From the NCBI GenBank assembly GCA_013299105.1, contig JAAFJY010000039.1, positions 1 through 64,000 on the forward strand: a stretch of DNA of 64,000 bases, given 5' to 3'. Of this stretch, positions 1 through 9,132 are shown piece by piece (the stretch's first letter is position 1; every line of letters starts with the position of its first letter). Made by a program: the position numbers and the translations under genes. The notes below the pieces were generated by a model. It was not told where the DNA came from and searched no databases. It was given only the letters and a program-made list of their open reading frames with translations. The DNA comes from Chitinophagales bacterium (GTDB lineage Bacteria; Bacteroidota; Bacteroidia; Chitinophagales; Saprospiraceae).

Positions 1-72
1 CAGCAACTGGCCTTGGGTGTCCAGATGAGGTGTGAATTGTACCACTTGTTGTTCGAGTTCTTTGAAGGTCAT
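1..72 (-). CDS. N-terminus of an unidentified protein, cut by the window edge
   Basis: A reverse-strand frame starts at an ATG (complement of 70-72) and stays open to the window edge, giving 24 residues that begin MTFKELEQQV. The polar, Glu/Gln-rich start has no signal peptide or transmembrane character, so a cytoplasmic protein is likely. It diverges from the bacteriocin-like peptide genes to its right. Too little is visible to assign a family, and the start could still be spurious. Confidence 0.45.
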   Translation of the reverse strand, partial: MTFKELEQQVVQFTPHLDTQGQLL

Positions 73-98
73 ATACAAACTTAATCAATTTTTCTTAA

Positions 99-215
99 AT
101 TGCAAAAACACCCCTGAATAGTTACAATCCAGTAACCGGAACACTTGCAGCTATGGGAAGTGGCTTTATAGTGGGATCATTGGCAGGCACGTGCGCTGGG
201 CTATTATCCATATAA
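99..215 (+). pseudogene. Leaderless remnant of a Gly-rich microcin-like peptide
   Basis: An open frame of 38 codons runs from just after the stop at 96-98 to the TAA at 213-215. Its C-terminal half is rich in Gly, Ala and small hydrophobics (it contains GSGFIVGSLAGTCAGLLSI) and holds one Cys, like a mature bacteriocin-type peptide. No ATG with a leader precedes it. The only in-frame ATG, at 153, would give a 20-residue peptide with no leader. It lies 25 bp upstream of an intact leader-bearing peptide gene of similar style. I read it as the 3' end of a paralogous peptide gene whose leader was lost. A very short real gene starting at 153 is the alternative. Confidence 0.4.
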
Positions 216-240
216 TTCTAACCTTTAAATTTAGTAAATC

Positions 241-435
241 ATGAAAAAAATGACTATTGAGCAACTTGAATCGACAAGTGGCGCTTCACGTATTAAGGAT
301 GTTTTAGTAGGAGCCTGCGCTGCAATGGCTGTCGGGCGACTCGCTGCTTATTATTTAGCGGTAACAGTTCCAATCTCAACACCAGTATTACTTACAATTG
401 GGGTAGGGTGTGCCGCAGTTGCATTCATGGATTAA
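241..435 (+). CDS. Double-glycine-type leader peptide (putative bacteriocin or secreted signal)
   Basis: This 64-residue protein starts MKKMTIEQLES and continues TSGAS. That matches the Bacteroidota version of the double-Gly leader (charged start, T-x-E-Q-L-E, then G-[G/A/S]), so cleavage is expected after Gly-Ala near residues 14-15. The predicted mature part of about 49 residues is hydrophobic, rich in Ala, Val and Gly, and has Cys in VGACAA and in GVGCAA near its two ends, which could form one disulfide. It lacks the many Ser/Thr/Cys residues of a lanthipeptide core. A perfect 12-bp hairpin follows the stop. A C39-peptidase ABC exporter and a membrane-anchored CxxC redoxin lie about 1 kb downstream and are the obvious processing partners. 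Whether the product kills, signals or only marks the surface cannot be told from the sequence. Confidence 0.7.
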   Translation: MKKMTIEQLESTSGASRIKDVLVGACAAMAVGRLAAYYLAVTVPISTPVLLTIGVGCAAVAFMD

Positions 436-446
436 TTGCTGACGTT

Positions 447-480
447 TTGCCCTGCAAAGATACGGTTTTTTGCAGGGCAA
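447..480 (+). terminator. Hairpin after the leader-peptide gene
   Basis: A perfect 12-bp inverted repeat (TTGCCCTGCAAA at 447-458, TTTGCAGGGCAA at 469-480) encloses a 10-base loop, 12 bp after the peptide stop codon. There is no long U-run after it, so it may terminate weakly or protect a short abundant mRNA from decay, as expected for a small-peptide transcript. Confidence 0.65.
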
Positions 481-489
481 ATATTTCGA

Positions 490-568
490 TAAACCATTTT
501 TGGTAGTCCTCTAAATGTAATGCTGAAAACAAAGGCTTTTCTTACAAAATAGCATTACGTTTGGTTTA
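490..568. repeat. Imperfect long inverted repeat
   Basis: Nested complementary pairs TAAACC (490-495)/GGTTTA (563-568) and GTAATGCT (517-524)/AGCATTAC (551-558) would fold this intergenic stretch into an imperfect hairpin between the leader-peptide gene and the next small membrane protein. Function unknown; a small palindromic repeat or mRNA structure is possible. Confidence 0.45.
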
Positions 569-612
569 CCATCTCATTTTTCATCCTTTTGGTAATTTAA
601 AATTCATGACCA

Positions 613-816
613 ATGGAAAAGTATAAGCGATTAGGCAAGATTGAGCTTTTATTCTTTGGCCTAGGTATTGGCTATTATTTCGGTGAAGAACAAAACAGCC
701 GCGAAGGCTATTTATATATATTTATTTTATTTGTTGTATTGGCGATTATTGGTTTTGTCATGGATAGACGAGATATAGCTTCCCATAATGAGGAATCGTC
801 TTTGCACAAAGATTAA
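613..816 (+). CDS. Small membrane protein, possible immunity or accessory protein
   Basis: A 67-residue protein with a short basic start (MEKYKRLGKI), two hydrophobic stretches (about residues 11-24 and 33-50) joined by a polar loop with EEQNSREG, and a charged C-terminus. It probably spans the inner membrane twice. I recognise no family. It sits between the leader-peptide gene and the redoxin/ABC-exporter pair on the same strand, the usual place and size for an immunity or accessory protein of a bacteriocin locus, but that role is inferred only from position. Confidence 0.55.
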   Translation: MEKYKRLGKIELLFFGLGIGYYFGEEQNSREGYLYIFILFVVLAIIGFVMDRRDIASHNEESSLHKD

Positions 817-844
817 TTCTCTTGTTTTTTTTAAACTAATTCGC

Positions 845-940
845 ATGAAACCACAATCCAAAACTCGGATCATTTTTTTTGTTTTTGCAATTCTAGGCTT
901 TTTAGCGGCCTTTTTTGGAGTTCGTTATCTTAATATGTAA
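845..940 (+). CDS. 31-residue single-pass membrane peptide
   Basis: The frame begins MKPQSKTRII and then becomes one hydrophobic helix of about 20 residues (FFVFAILGFLAAFFG) before a short polar tail ending at TAA 938-940. The pattern of a positively charged start, one helix and an aromatic edge suits a real single-pass membrane micropeptide. It lies 28 bp after the 67-residue membrane protein and upstream of the redoxin gene on the same strand. No homolog is known to me, and the coding status of so short a frame is uncertain. Confidence 0.4.
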   Translation: MKPQSKTRIIFFVFAILGFLAAFFGVRYLNM

Positions 941-1046
941 GTAACAGCTTCCGAAAAAGGTAAATCTTCTTGCAATCTATAATGAACTATATCGTACTTC
1001 GATGATATGGTAAAGTTTTTTATTTGGAAAGCTGAAGTTTTTTCAA

Positions 1047-1601
1047 ATGCAAACCATGTCCAAACTCAACCCACGCCCACTAATCCTGCTGCTTGCCGTC
1101 ACTCTAATCAGTGGCATAATCTTCACCCTACTGCGCAAGACCCTAACAGCCCAAGCGCAGCGCAGCAAAATCGAGGCCCAAAGCGCCCAAAGGCCCCCAA
1201 AACTGCCTTTCGCAGCTTTGGGCTCCTTTCAATATCCGCCCAATGATCAAGCCAGTGTGATTTTTTTCTTTCACCCGGAGTGCGAGCATTGCAGCTACGA
1301 GGCAGTAGCCATCCAAAAAGAGCTAACGGCCTTTGGCCAAGCCCAGCTCATTTGGATCAGTACAGCAGATACGGCCAGCGTACGGCAATTTGCCCAGGAT
1401 CAAAAACTCGCTGGCCTACCCAATGTGCATTGGATGAGCGATACAGCCCGGGTATTCGACCAGGTATTTGGGGCCAGCTCCGTGCCCTCGGTGTGGATCT
1501 ACAACGCGCAGGGCCAATTGACAAAACACTACAAAGGCGAAACTAAACCAGCGGCTTTGCTAAAATACTTGAACCATGACCCAACTAAAAACCGCCACTA
1601 A
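1047..1601 (+). CDS. Membrane-anchored thioredoxin-like protein (redoxin)
   Basis: 184 residues; translation may begin at M1 or at M4 (1056). A basic start precedes one N-terminal membrane helix (about residues 11-28). A thioredoxin-fold domain of the AhpC/TlpA type follows and should face the periplasm. Its active site is C79-E-H-C82 in PECEHCSY, and a cis-Pro region VPSVWIY lies near the C-terminus, both typical of the fold. The last 26 bp overlap the start of the ABC exporter gene, so the two are probably translated together. In peptide-export loci such proteins handle disulfides of the exported peptide or the exporter. The linked leader peptide has two Cys, which fits, but the direction of redox activity is not deducible. 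Confidence 0.8.
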   Translation: MQTMSKLNPRPLILLLAVTLISGIIFTLLRKTLTAQAQRSKIEAQSAQRPPKLPFAALGSFQYPPNDQASVIFFFHPECEHCSYEAVAIQKELTAFGQAQLIWISTADTASVRQFAQDQKLAGLPNVHWMSDTARVFDQVFGASSVPSVWIYNAQGQLTKHYKGETKPAALLKYLNHDPTKNRH

Positions 1602-3768
1602 GGCCCACCAGCGCCAGCACGACCAAAGCGATTGTGGGCCAGCCTGTCTGCTCAGTGCCCTGCGCTACCACGCTGCCAGTGTGCCACTTGAGCGCTTGCG
1701 CGAATGGAGTGGAACTTCCACCCAGGGCACCACACTATTGGGGCTTTTGCAGGCTGCCCGCCAAGTGGGTTTCGAGGCCGATGGTTACGAAGCCGACCTG
1801 CAGAGCCTGCAAGAATGCCCGGACTTGTGCATTCTGCATGTGGTAAAGGACCAGCATTTGCAGCATTTTATCCTCTGCTATGGCTACGATGCGCAGCGAG
1901 CGGCCTTTCTGGTCAGCGATCCTGCCGAACCACAATGCTCCTGGCTGACCAATGATGAATTGTTGGCCATTTGGCAAAGCAAAGCCCTGTTGCTGCTCAA
2001 GCCCAGCGAAAAACTACCCAAAGTCAGCAGTCAGCAACTCAATCAGCGCCGCTGGTTCTGGGAACTGGTGCGCGAGGATGTTCCCATTTTGGCAGTAGCG
2101 CTGGTCTTGGGGCTGCTCACTTCGATTTTGGGCTTGGCTTTGGCCCTGTTTTCACAACAGTTGGTGGACCAGATCATCCCCCAAGCTGAGGTCCAAAAGC
2201 TGTTTCTGGGTGGTGGCCTGTTGATGGCACTTTTATTGGCGAGGGCGGGCTTGGGTTATGTGCGCCAGGTGCTGTTGTTGCGCCAAAGCCAAGACATGAA
2301 CCTGCGCCTGGCCCACAATTTTTACGAGCGCTTGCTGCATTTGTCCAAACCCTTTTTTGACAACCGCAAAACGGGTGATCTCATCGCTCGCCTCAACGAT
2401 ACCCAACGCATCCAACGCACAGTAGCGGCCCTGGCAGGTGGCGCGTTGATCGATGTATTGAGCCTGCTGACGGCCCTGGGTTTTATGTTTTTTTACAGTT
2501 GGCAACTGGGGGTCGCAGGCTTGTTGTGGCTGCCTTTGTTTTTGGCCGTAGTCTGGCGTTTTCATCCCGCTATTTTGCAACAACAGCGGCAAACCATGAG
2601 TGCCTATGCCTTCACCGAGAGCCATTACATCGACAGCATCCAGGGGGTAGGGGCCATTAAAATTGGCAATCGACAAGCGGTGTTTGCCCGACTCACCCAG
2701 GGCATTTTCGGGGTATTTCAGCAGCGTTTGTATCAATTGGGCCTCACGGGCGCTCGCTTCGGGCTGGCGGCAGAGGCAATAGGTACTTTGTTTTTAGCCG
2801 GGGTCATTGCCTGGTCGGGCTGGCAAACCCTGCAAGGCCAGATGAGCACGGGCGGTCTGATCGCACTCTTGCAAATGGCGGCTACGCTGGTGGCTTCAGC
2901 GGCTCAACTTTCCTCGGCCAATCTGTTGTTGCAAGAAGCCCGCGTCGCCTTCGATCGCATGTACGAATTTGCAGCCCTCGAAACCGAGTATGAAATGGAA
3001 GCCGAAGCTCCCAAAGCTGCCATCCAAGCCTTCGAGGAGTTGCGGGTAGAAAATCTTGCCTTCCGTTTCCCAGGCCGCAAGCGCCTGTTGGAAGACCTTA
3101 GTTTTCAATTGCGCCGGGGCGAGTGGATCAGCATTTTGGGTGAAAGTGGCTGTGGAAAAAGCACCTTGCTGCAAATTCTGCAAAAATTTTACGCGGCTGA
3201 GTCTGGCCACATCAAAGTTAATGGCATCGATCTGACCCTACTCGGTTACGAAAACTGGCGGGCCAAACTAGGCGTAGTGCCCCAAAACATCAAGCTCTTC
3301 AACGGCACCCTACTCGATAACGTCCTGCTGGGCGAAGAAGTGAAGAACCCCGAAGCCCTGCAAGCCTTTTTTGAACATTACGGCTTCGATGCCTATTTTT
3401 CTCAATTCCCCAATGGCTATTTGACCTTGTTGGGCGAAGAAGGCGTGAACCTCTCCGGTGGTCAACAACAACTCGTGGCCCTGGCCCGCGCCCTGTACCG
3501 CCAACCAGAATTGCTATTGCTCGATGAGCCTACGGCGGCTTTGGACCGCGATACTGAGCAATTTGTGCTGCAATTGTTGGAGCAGCTCAAGTCACAAGTA
3601 GGCATCGTAGTATTGACCCACCGCCTGCGCACCGCTCGTGCTGCCGACCGCATGTACGTAATCGAGCAAGGTCGAATCGTAGCCAGTGGTCAACACGAGG
3701 GGCTTTTGCAGCAAGACAATTTGTACCGTCGGGCTTGGTATGATTTGGTTGGCGCGGAGATGGTTTAG
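1576..3768 (+). CDS. Peptidase-containing ABC transporter (C39 family, PCAT) for leader peptides
   Basis: 730 residues with the full bacteriocin-exporter layout. The N-terminal C39 cysteine-peptidase domain has catalytic Cys20 in QSDCGPACL, His97 in QHFIL and Asp115 in VSDPA. A six-helix transmembrane domain spans roughly residues 160-450. The C-terminal ATPase has Walker A GESGCGKST near 522-530, signature LSGGQQQ near 626 and Walker B LLLLDEP near 646. Such proteins cut double-Gly leaders and export the mature peptide across the inner membrane in one step. The substrate is most likely the peptide at 241-435. The gene overlaps the redoxin gene by 26 bp. No HlyD-type adaptor or TolC partner is visible in the window, so crossing of the outer membrane is unexplained. 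All catalytic residues are present, so it should be functional. Confidence 0.93.
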   Translation: MTQLKTATKAHQRQHDQSDCGPACLLSALRYHAASVPLERLREWSGTSTQGTTLLGLLQAARQVGFEADGYEADLQSLQECPDLCILHVVKDQHLQHFILCYGYDAQRAAFLVSDPAEPQCSWLTNDELLAIWQSKALLLLKPSEKLPKVSSQQLNQRRWFWELVREDVPILAVALVLGLLTSILGLALALFSQQLVDQIIPQAEVQKLFLGGGLLMALLLARAGLGYVRQVLLLRQSQDMNLRLAHNFYERLLHLSKPFFDNRKTGDLIARLNDTQRIQRTVAALAGGALIDVLSLLTALGFMFFYSWQLGVAGLLWLPLFLAVVWRFHPAILQQQRQTMSAYAFTESHYIDSIQGVGAIKIGNRQAVFARLTQGIFGVFQQRLYQLGLTGARFGLAAEAIGTLFLAGVIAWSGWQTLQGQMSTGGLIALLQMAATLVASAAQLSSANLLLQEARVAFDRMYEFAALETEYEMEAEAPKAAIQAFEELRVENLAFRFPGRKRLLEDLSFQLRRGEWISILGESGCGKSTLLQILQKFYAAESGHIKVNGIDLTLLGYENWRAKLGVVPQNIKLFNGTLLDNVLLGEEVKNPEALQAFFEHYGFDAYFSQFPNGYLTLLGEEGVNLSGGQQQLVALARALYRQPELLLLDEPTAALDRDTEQFVLQLLEQLKSQVGIVVLTHRLRTARAADRMYVIEQGRIVASGQHEGLLQQDNLYRRAWYDLVGAEMV

Positions 3769-3806
3769 AAGTTGATGGGTGAATATGAGAGGTAGATACA
3801 ATTTCC

Positions 3807-6800
3807 TCACCGCTTCCCCTTAATCACCCTAGGCACTTTCTCCTCACTGAGCATTTTCTCAAAGCGCTGCATGGCCTCACCCGCCGCTTTGTCATAGCGC
3901 GTGCTGATGCCTTCGTACACTTTTTTCAGATCGGCATAAGCTTCCAGCGCACCACCAGTGGGGCGGTTGTCGTCCCAGACCAGTACGCTATACACCCTGG
4001 CGATGTGGTTGATGAAGCGACGGGGGTAGTTGAAGTTGTCCTGCCCGGCTTCGGCCATGTTTTGCACAATTTCATCTTCTACTGCGGTCAGCGACTTGCC
4101 CAATTCCTCGGCCAGTTCCTGGATTTTTTTCGGAAAATTGGCTTTCACGGCCAGTTCTGCCGTTTCGTTGAATTGCTTTTTCAGGCTGCGCAGCTCGTCT
4201 ACTTTGCGTTGCGAATCGCTGATCAGCTCGCGCATTTCGAGGGCCAAGGCTTCCTGGGCCTGGTAATCTTCGGCTTTGACATGGGGCCAGCGTGGGTCGG
4301 GCAAAACCTGGAATGTTTGGCTTTGCACTTCTGATCCCAAGGTGACTTTCACGGTGTATGGTCCTGGTTTTACCTTGGGACCCATGATGGGTACGCCCAT
4401 TTCCATCAGCACCAACCTGGAAGCCGTGTAAGGGCCTTCGTGTTGTAAGTTCCAACTGAAACTGTTCCAACCGGGCTTGAGTTCCAATTTGTTGGCCGCT
4501 GGTTCGGCGTCTTTGCTGAAGGTGCGGATTACTTTGCCCGCAGCGTCCAGGATTTCCACTTTTGCAGCCTGGTCTTTGGCTGTGTCTTTGCCAATGTAGC
4601 AGTGGAAAGTTGGCAGGTAGCCATAGATATTGCTGCGGTAAGCGTCGCGGGGTTTGAACAATTGCAGTTTGGCTTTCAGGGTTTCGTTGCTCACTTGGTG
4701 CAAGGGACTGAGGTCGTCCAAGGCCCAAAAACCCCGGCCTTGGGTGCTCATCACTAGGTCTTTTTGCTGCACCTCCAGATCGGTGATGGGGGTATGGGGC
4801 AAGTTGAGTTGCAAAGCCTGCCAATGCGCCCCATCGTCGAAAGAAACGTACATGCCATATTCGGTGCCCGCATACAACAAGCCCTTGCGATTGGGGTCTT
4901 CGACTACAGCCCGTATAAAGTGGTTCTCTGGAATGCCATTGTTGCCAGTGCTCAACAAAGTCCAGGTTTGGCCAAAGTCGGTAGTGCGCAAAACGTAGGG
5001 TTTAAAATCGTTGTTGCGGTAGTTCTGCACGGCTACAAAAGCCCGGCCTGCCGCGTGGCTCGACAAGTGGATTTTGTTGATGGTGCATTCAAAAGGGATG
5101 TTTTTGGGCGTGATTTCTTTCCAATTGGCACCGCCGTCGTTGCTGATGTGCATGCGGCCGTCGTCGCTGCCTACCCAAAGTTCTCCTGCTTTGAAGGGCG
5201 ATTCTTCGATCACAAAAACAGTGCTGTAAACCTCCACTCCGGTCGCGTCGTGCTGGATGGGGCCGCCTGGCATGATCAGGTATTGGTCGAGCTTGCGGGT
5301 CAGGTCGGGGCTGATGATGTCCCAACTTTGGCCATTGTTGCGGCTGCGGTGCACGAAGTTGGAGCAGTAATATATGGTATTGGGGTCAAAACGTGAGACC
5401 AAGACCGGGGCATTCCACTGGAAACGGTACTTCAGGTCGCGCATGACCGTGCCCTCGGTGAAGTGTGGATAAGCAGTCACCTGGCGGTTTTCGCCCGTAG
5501 CGCGGTTGACATAAGTGATTTCGCCACTGTAAGCGGTGGCCCAAATGATGTTGGGGTCTTGGGGATTTACGGCCACATCGGCGCATTCGCTGCCACCTAC
5601 GTCGAACCAGTTTTGGCCATCGGTCAATCCACCCGGATCGTGGATGGGCACGCTGATGGTGGTATTGTCTTGTTGGCCTGCATACAAGCGATAAGGAAAT
5701 TGCTTATCCACCGTTACGCGATAAAACTCGGAGGTGGGCTGATTGAGTTGGGTGCTCCAGGTTTTACCGCCGTTTAAACTTACACAAGCCCCGCCGTCGT
5801 TGCAATTGATCATGATGTTGGGATTGTCGGGGTTGAGCCACACGCCGTGTGTATCCCCATGAGGCACGGGGAATTCGTGGTCAAAGTTTTTGCCCCCGTC
5901 AATGGATTTCATAAAATCGACATTGCAGAGGTAAACCGTGTTTTCACTTTTCGGGTCCGCGCTGAGGTGGCTGTAGTACCAACCGCGTTGTTGCAAGCGG
6001 TGGTCGCGGTTGATGCGCGACCAATTTTCACCCGCGTCTTCGCTCAGGTACAGGCCCGAAGTAGCGTCGTCGGGGGTGATGATGATGGCCCAAATTTTTT
6101 GAGGATTGACCGGAGATACCGCCAGGCCAATTTTGCCGAGTAAACCCGTAGGCAAGCCGCCTTTGAGTTGGTCCCAAGTGCTGCCGCCATCGGTCGATTT
6201 CCAAATTCCACCCTTGTTGCCGCCGTCAAACAAGGTCCAGGGCTTGCGCTCGGTCCGCCACATGGCGGCGTAGAGGATACGCGGATTGGAGGGGTCCATG
6301 ACCAAATCGACACAACCTGTGGAGTCGCCCGCCGTCAATACAGGGTCCCATTTTTTGCCGCCATCCAGGGTGCGGAATACACCACGCTCTTTGTGTGGCC
6401 CGAATGGGTTGCCCAAGGCCGCTGCAAAAGCGATGTCGGGATTTTGGGGGTGCACTTCAATTTTGCCGATCATGCCCGATTTCTCCAGGCCAACATGTTT
6501 CCAAGTTTTGCCTTTGTCGCTGGACTTGTACATCCCGATTCCTGCCGAAATATTGCCGCGAGGCGCAGCCGAACCCGTGCCCACATAAATCACCGAGGGG
6601 TCGGAAGGCGCTACTGCAATGGCCCCGATGGAGCCGCACTTGATTTGGCCGTCGCTGACGTTTTGCCAGGTAGTGCCTGCGTCGTTGCTGCGCCAAACGC
6701 CGCCGCCCGTTGCGCCAAAATAAAAGGTGAAAGACTCTTGCCGCACGCCACAGATGGCCGTAGCCCGCCCACCCCGGCTGGGGCCAACCTGGCGGTACTG

Positions 6801-6908
6801 CATTTTTTCCAACAAAACCGGGTCGATGACCTGGTTGGGGTCTTTGGCGCTTTGTGCGCTGGCGAAAATTGAAGCAAAGCAAAGTAGGAGTAGAATCAAA
6901 TGACGCAT
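3807..6908 (-). CDS. Secreted multi-BNR (Asp-box) beta-propeller protein, sortilin/xyloglucanase-like
   Basis: About 1033 residues from the ATG at 6908, giving a clean signal peptide (MRHLILLLLCFASIFASA). A farther upstream start at 6974 was rejected because it lies in the atpC terminator. At least ten Asp-box motifs (S-x-D-x-G-x-T-W style, such as STDGGSTW, SNDGGANW) spread over the first ~750 residues indicate one or two large beta-propellers of the VPS10/sortilin or GH74-like type. A beta-sandwich-like segment and a helical C-terminus of about 150 residues follow. Many Bacteroidota annotate these as glycosyl hydrolases. No catalytic pair was identified here and the ligand is unknown. There is no T9SS sorting domain. 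It is the only gene on its strand before the ATP synthase pair and is separated from that pair by a terminator. Confidence 0.85.
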   Translation of the reverse strand: MRHLILLLLCFASIFASAQSAKDPNQVIDPVLLEKMQYRQVGPSRGGRATAICGVRQESFTFYFGATGGGVWRSNDAGTTWQNVSDGQIKCGSIGAIAVAPSDPSVIYVGTGSAAPRGNISAGIGMYKSSDKGKTWKHVGLEKSGMIGKIEVHPQNPDIAFAAALGNPFGPHKERGVFRTLDGGKKWDPVLTAGDSTGCVDLVMDPSNPRILYAAMWRTERKPWTLFDGGNKGGIWKSTDGGSTWDQLKGGLPTGLLGKIGLAVSPVNPQKIWAIIITPDDATSGLYLSEDAGENWSRINRDHRLQQRGWYYSHLSADPKSENTVYLCNVDFMKSIDGGKNFDHEFPVPHGDTHGVWLNPDNPNIMINCNDGGACVSLNGGKTWSTQLNQPTSEFYRVTVDKQFPYRLYAGQQDNTTISVPIHDPGGLTDGQNWFDVGGSECADVAVNPQDPNIIWATAYSGEITYVNRATGENRQVTAYPHFTEGTVMRDLKYRFQWNAPVLVSRFDPNTIYYCSNFVHRSRNNGQSWDIISPDLTRKLDQYLIMPGGPIQHDATGVEVYSTVFVIEESPFKAGELWVGSDDGRMHISNDGGANWKEITPKNIPFECTINKIHLSSHAAGRAFVAVQNYRNNDFKPYVLRTTDFGQTWTLLSTGNNGIPENHFIRAVVEDPNRKGLLYAGTEYGMYVSFDDGAHWQALQLNLPHTPITDLEVQQKDLVMSTQGRGFWALDDLSPLHQVSNETLKAKLQLFKPRDAYRSNIYGYLPTFHCYIGKDTAKDQAAKVEILDAAGKVIRTFSKDAEPAANKLELKPGWNSFSWNLQHEGPYTASRLVLMEMGVPIMGPKVKPGPYTVKVTLGSEVQSQTFQVLPDPRWPHVKAEDYQAQEALALEMRELISDSQRKVDELRSLKKQFNETAELAVKANFPKKIQELAEELGKSLTAVEDEIVQNMAEAGQDNFNYPRRFINHIARVYSVLVWDDNRPTGGALEAYADLKKVYEGISTRYDKAAGEAMQRFEKMLSEEKVPRVIKGKR

Positions 6909-6938
6909 GGCTTGGGCGGATTTGGCGGAAAGATACGC

Positions 6939-6981
6939 ATGAAAAAACAAACGCCAAGCCGGAGTATTCTCCAACTTGGCG
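6939..6981 (-). terminator. Rho-independent terminator of atpD-atpC
   Basis: Read on the minus strand, CGCCAAG (complement of 6975-6981) pairs with CTTGGCG (complement of 6952-6958), with an inner GGAG/CTCC pairing, and a T-rich tract follows (complement of 6939-6951). It lies about 40 bp beyond the atpC stop and upstream of the BNR gene start. Confidence 0.75.
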
Positions 6982-7021
6982 CGTGTTTTGAGTATGAGCT
7001 AGTTACGCTGGGTAAGCTGGG

Positions 7022-7330
7022 TTAAACTTCCTTTACCCCAGAAACCAACAGCGAAACTTCATTTTGCAGTACTTCCACAAAGCCACCTGCTACCTGAAAA
7101 GAGATGCGTTGACCAGTTTTTTGGTCGCGGACACTTTCTTTTTTGGCCAGGTCGTAGTAGCGGTATTCTCCAGCGGCAGTGACGATGGTCACTTTGCCTG
7201 CGTTGAGGGCCGAAACCAGCGGCGCGTGGTTTTTCAGGATCTGAAATTCACCATTGACACCAGGAACCTTAACCGATTCGATGGTGCCGGAAAAAATCTC
7301 GCGATCTGGAGTTAAAACGGTGATGTTCAT
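7022..7330 (-). CDS. atpC: F1F0 ATP synthase epsilon subunit
   Basis: About 102 residues from the ATG at 7330, which places the conserved start MNITVLTPDREIF at the N-terminus. An upstream codon at 7351 would add seven unconserved residues. The protein is the N-terminal beta-sandwich of epsilon (GEFQILKNHAPLVSAL), followed by a short C-terminus (EVLQNEVSLLVSG) that largely lacks the long two-helix domain. This short form is common in Bacteroidota. It is a central-stalk subunit that couples rotation to catalysis. It follows atpD with a gap of 27 bp; the remaining ATP synthase genes are elsewhere, as usual in the phylum. Confidence 0.95.
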   Translation of the reverse strand: MNITVLTPDREIFSGTIESVKVPGVNGEFQILKNHAPLVSALNAGKVTIVTAAGEYRYYDLAKKESVRDQKTGQRISFQVAGGFVEVLQNEVSLLVSGVKEV

Positions 7331-7357
7331 AAAACCGACAACTTTTGACAACCTGAA

Positions 7358-8884
<1,527 letters not shown>

Positions 8885-8921
8885 TTAGAAAGATTAGTGT
8901 CTTGATTCCGAAAAATCGCTG

Positions 8922-8952
8922 CAAATGTAGCGCTTTGCCTTGATAATCAAAA
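8922..8952 (-). promoter_or_regulatory. Bacteroidota-type promoter of atpD-atpC
   Basis: On the minus strand a TTTTG box (complement of 8948-8952) is followed after 18 bp by TACATTTG (complement of 8922-8929). This fits the phylum's -33 TTTG / -7 TAnnTTTG consensus with proper spacing and lies directly upstream of atpD. Confidence 0.75.
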
Positions 8953-9132
8953 GAAAAATTAAATGAGAAATCGAGGAAAAGAGATTCTTGGTAGTAAAAA
9001 GCGAACATAGCCCGATCTTTTTTGTTGCCTTTGCTGCTTTTGACAATATTATTCCCCAGGCTAGCAGCCGCTGCAAATATAATTTTGTAGCTTGGCTGGC
9101 CTTGAATCATTCCATTTTTTCAAGCCATTTAC

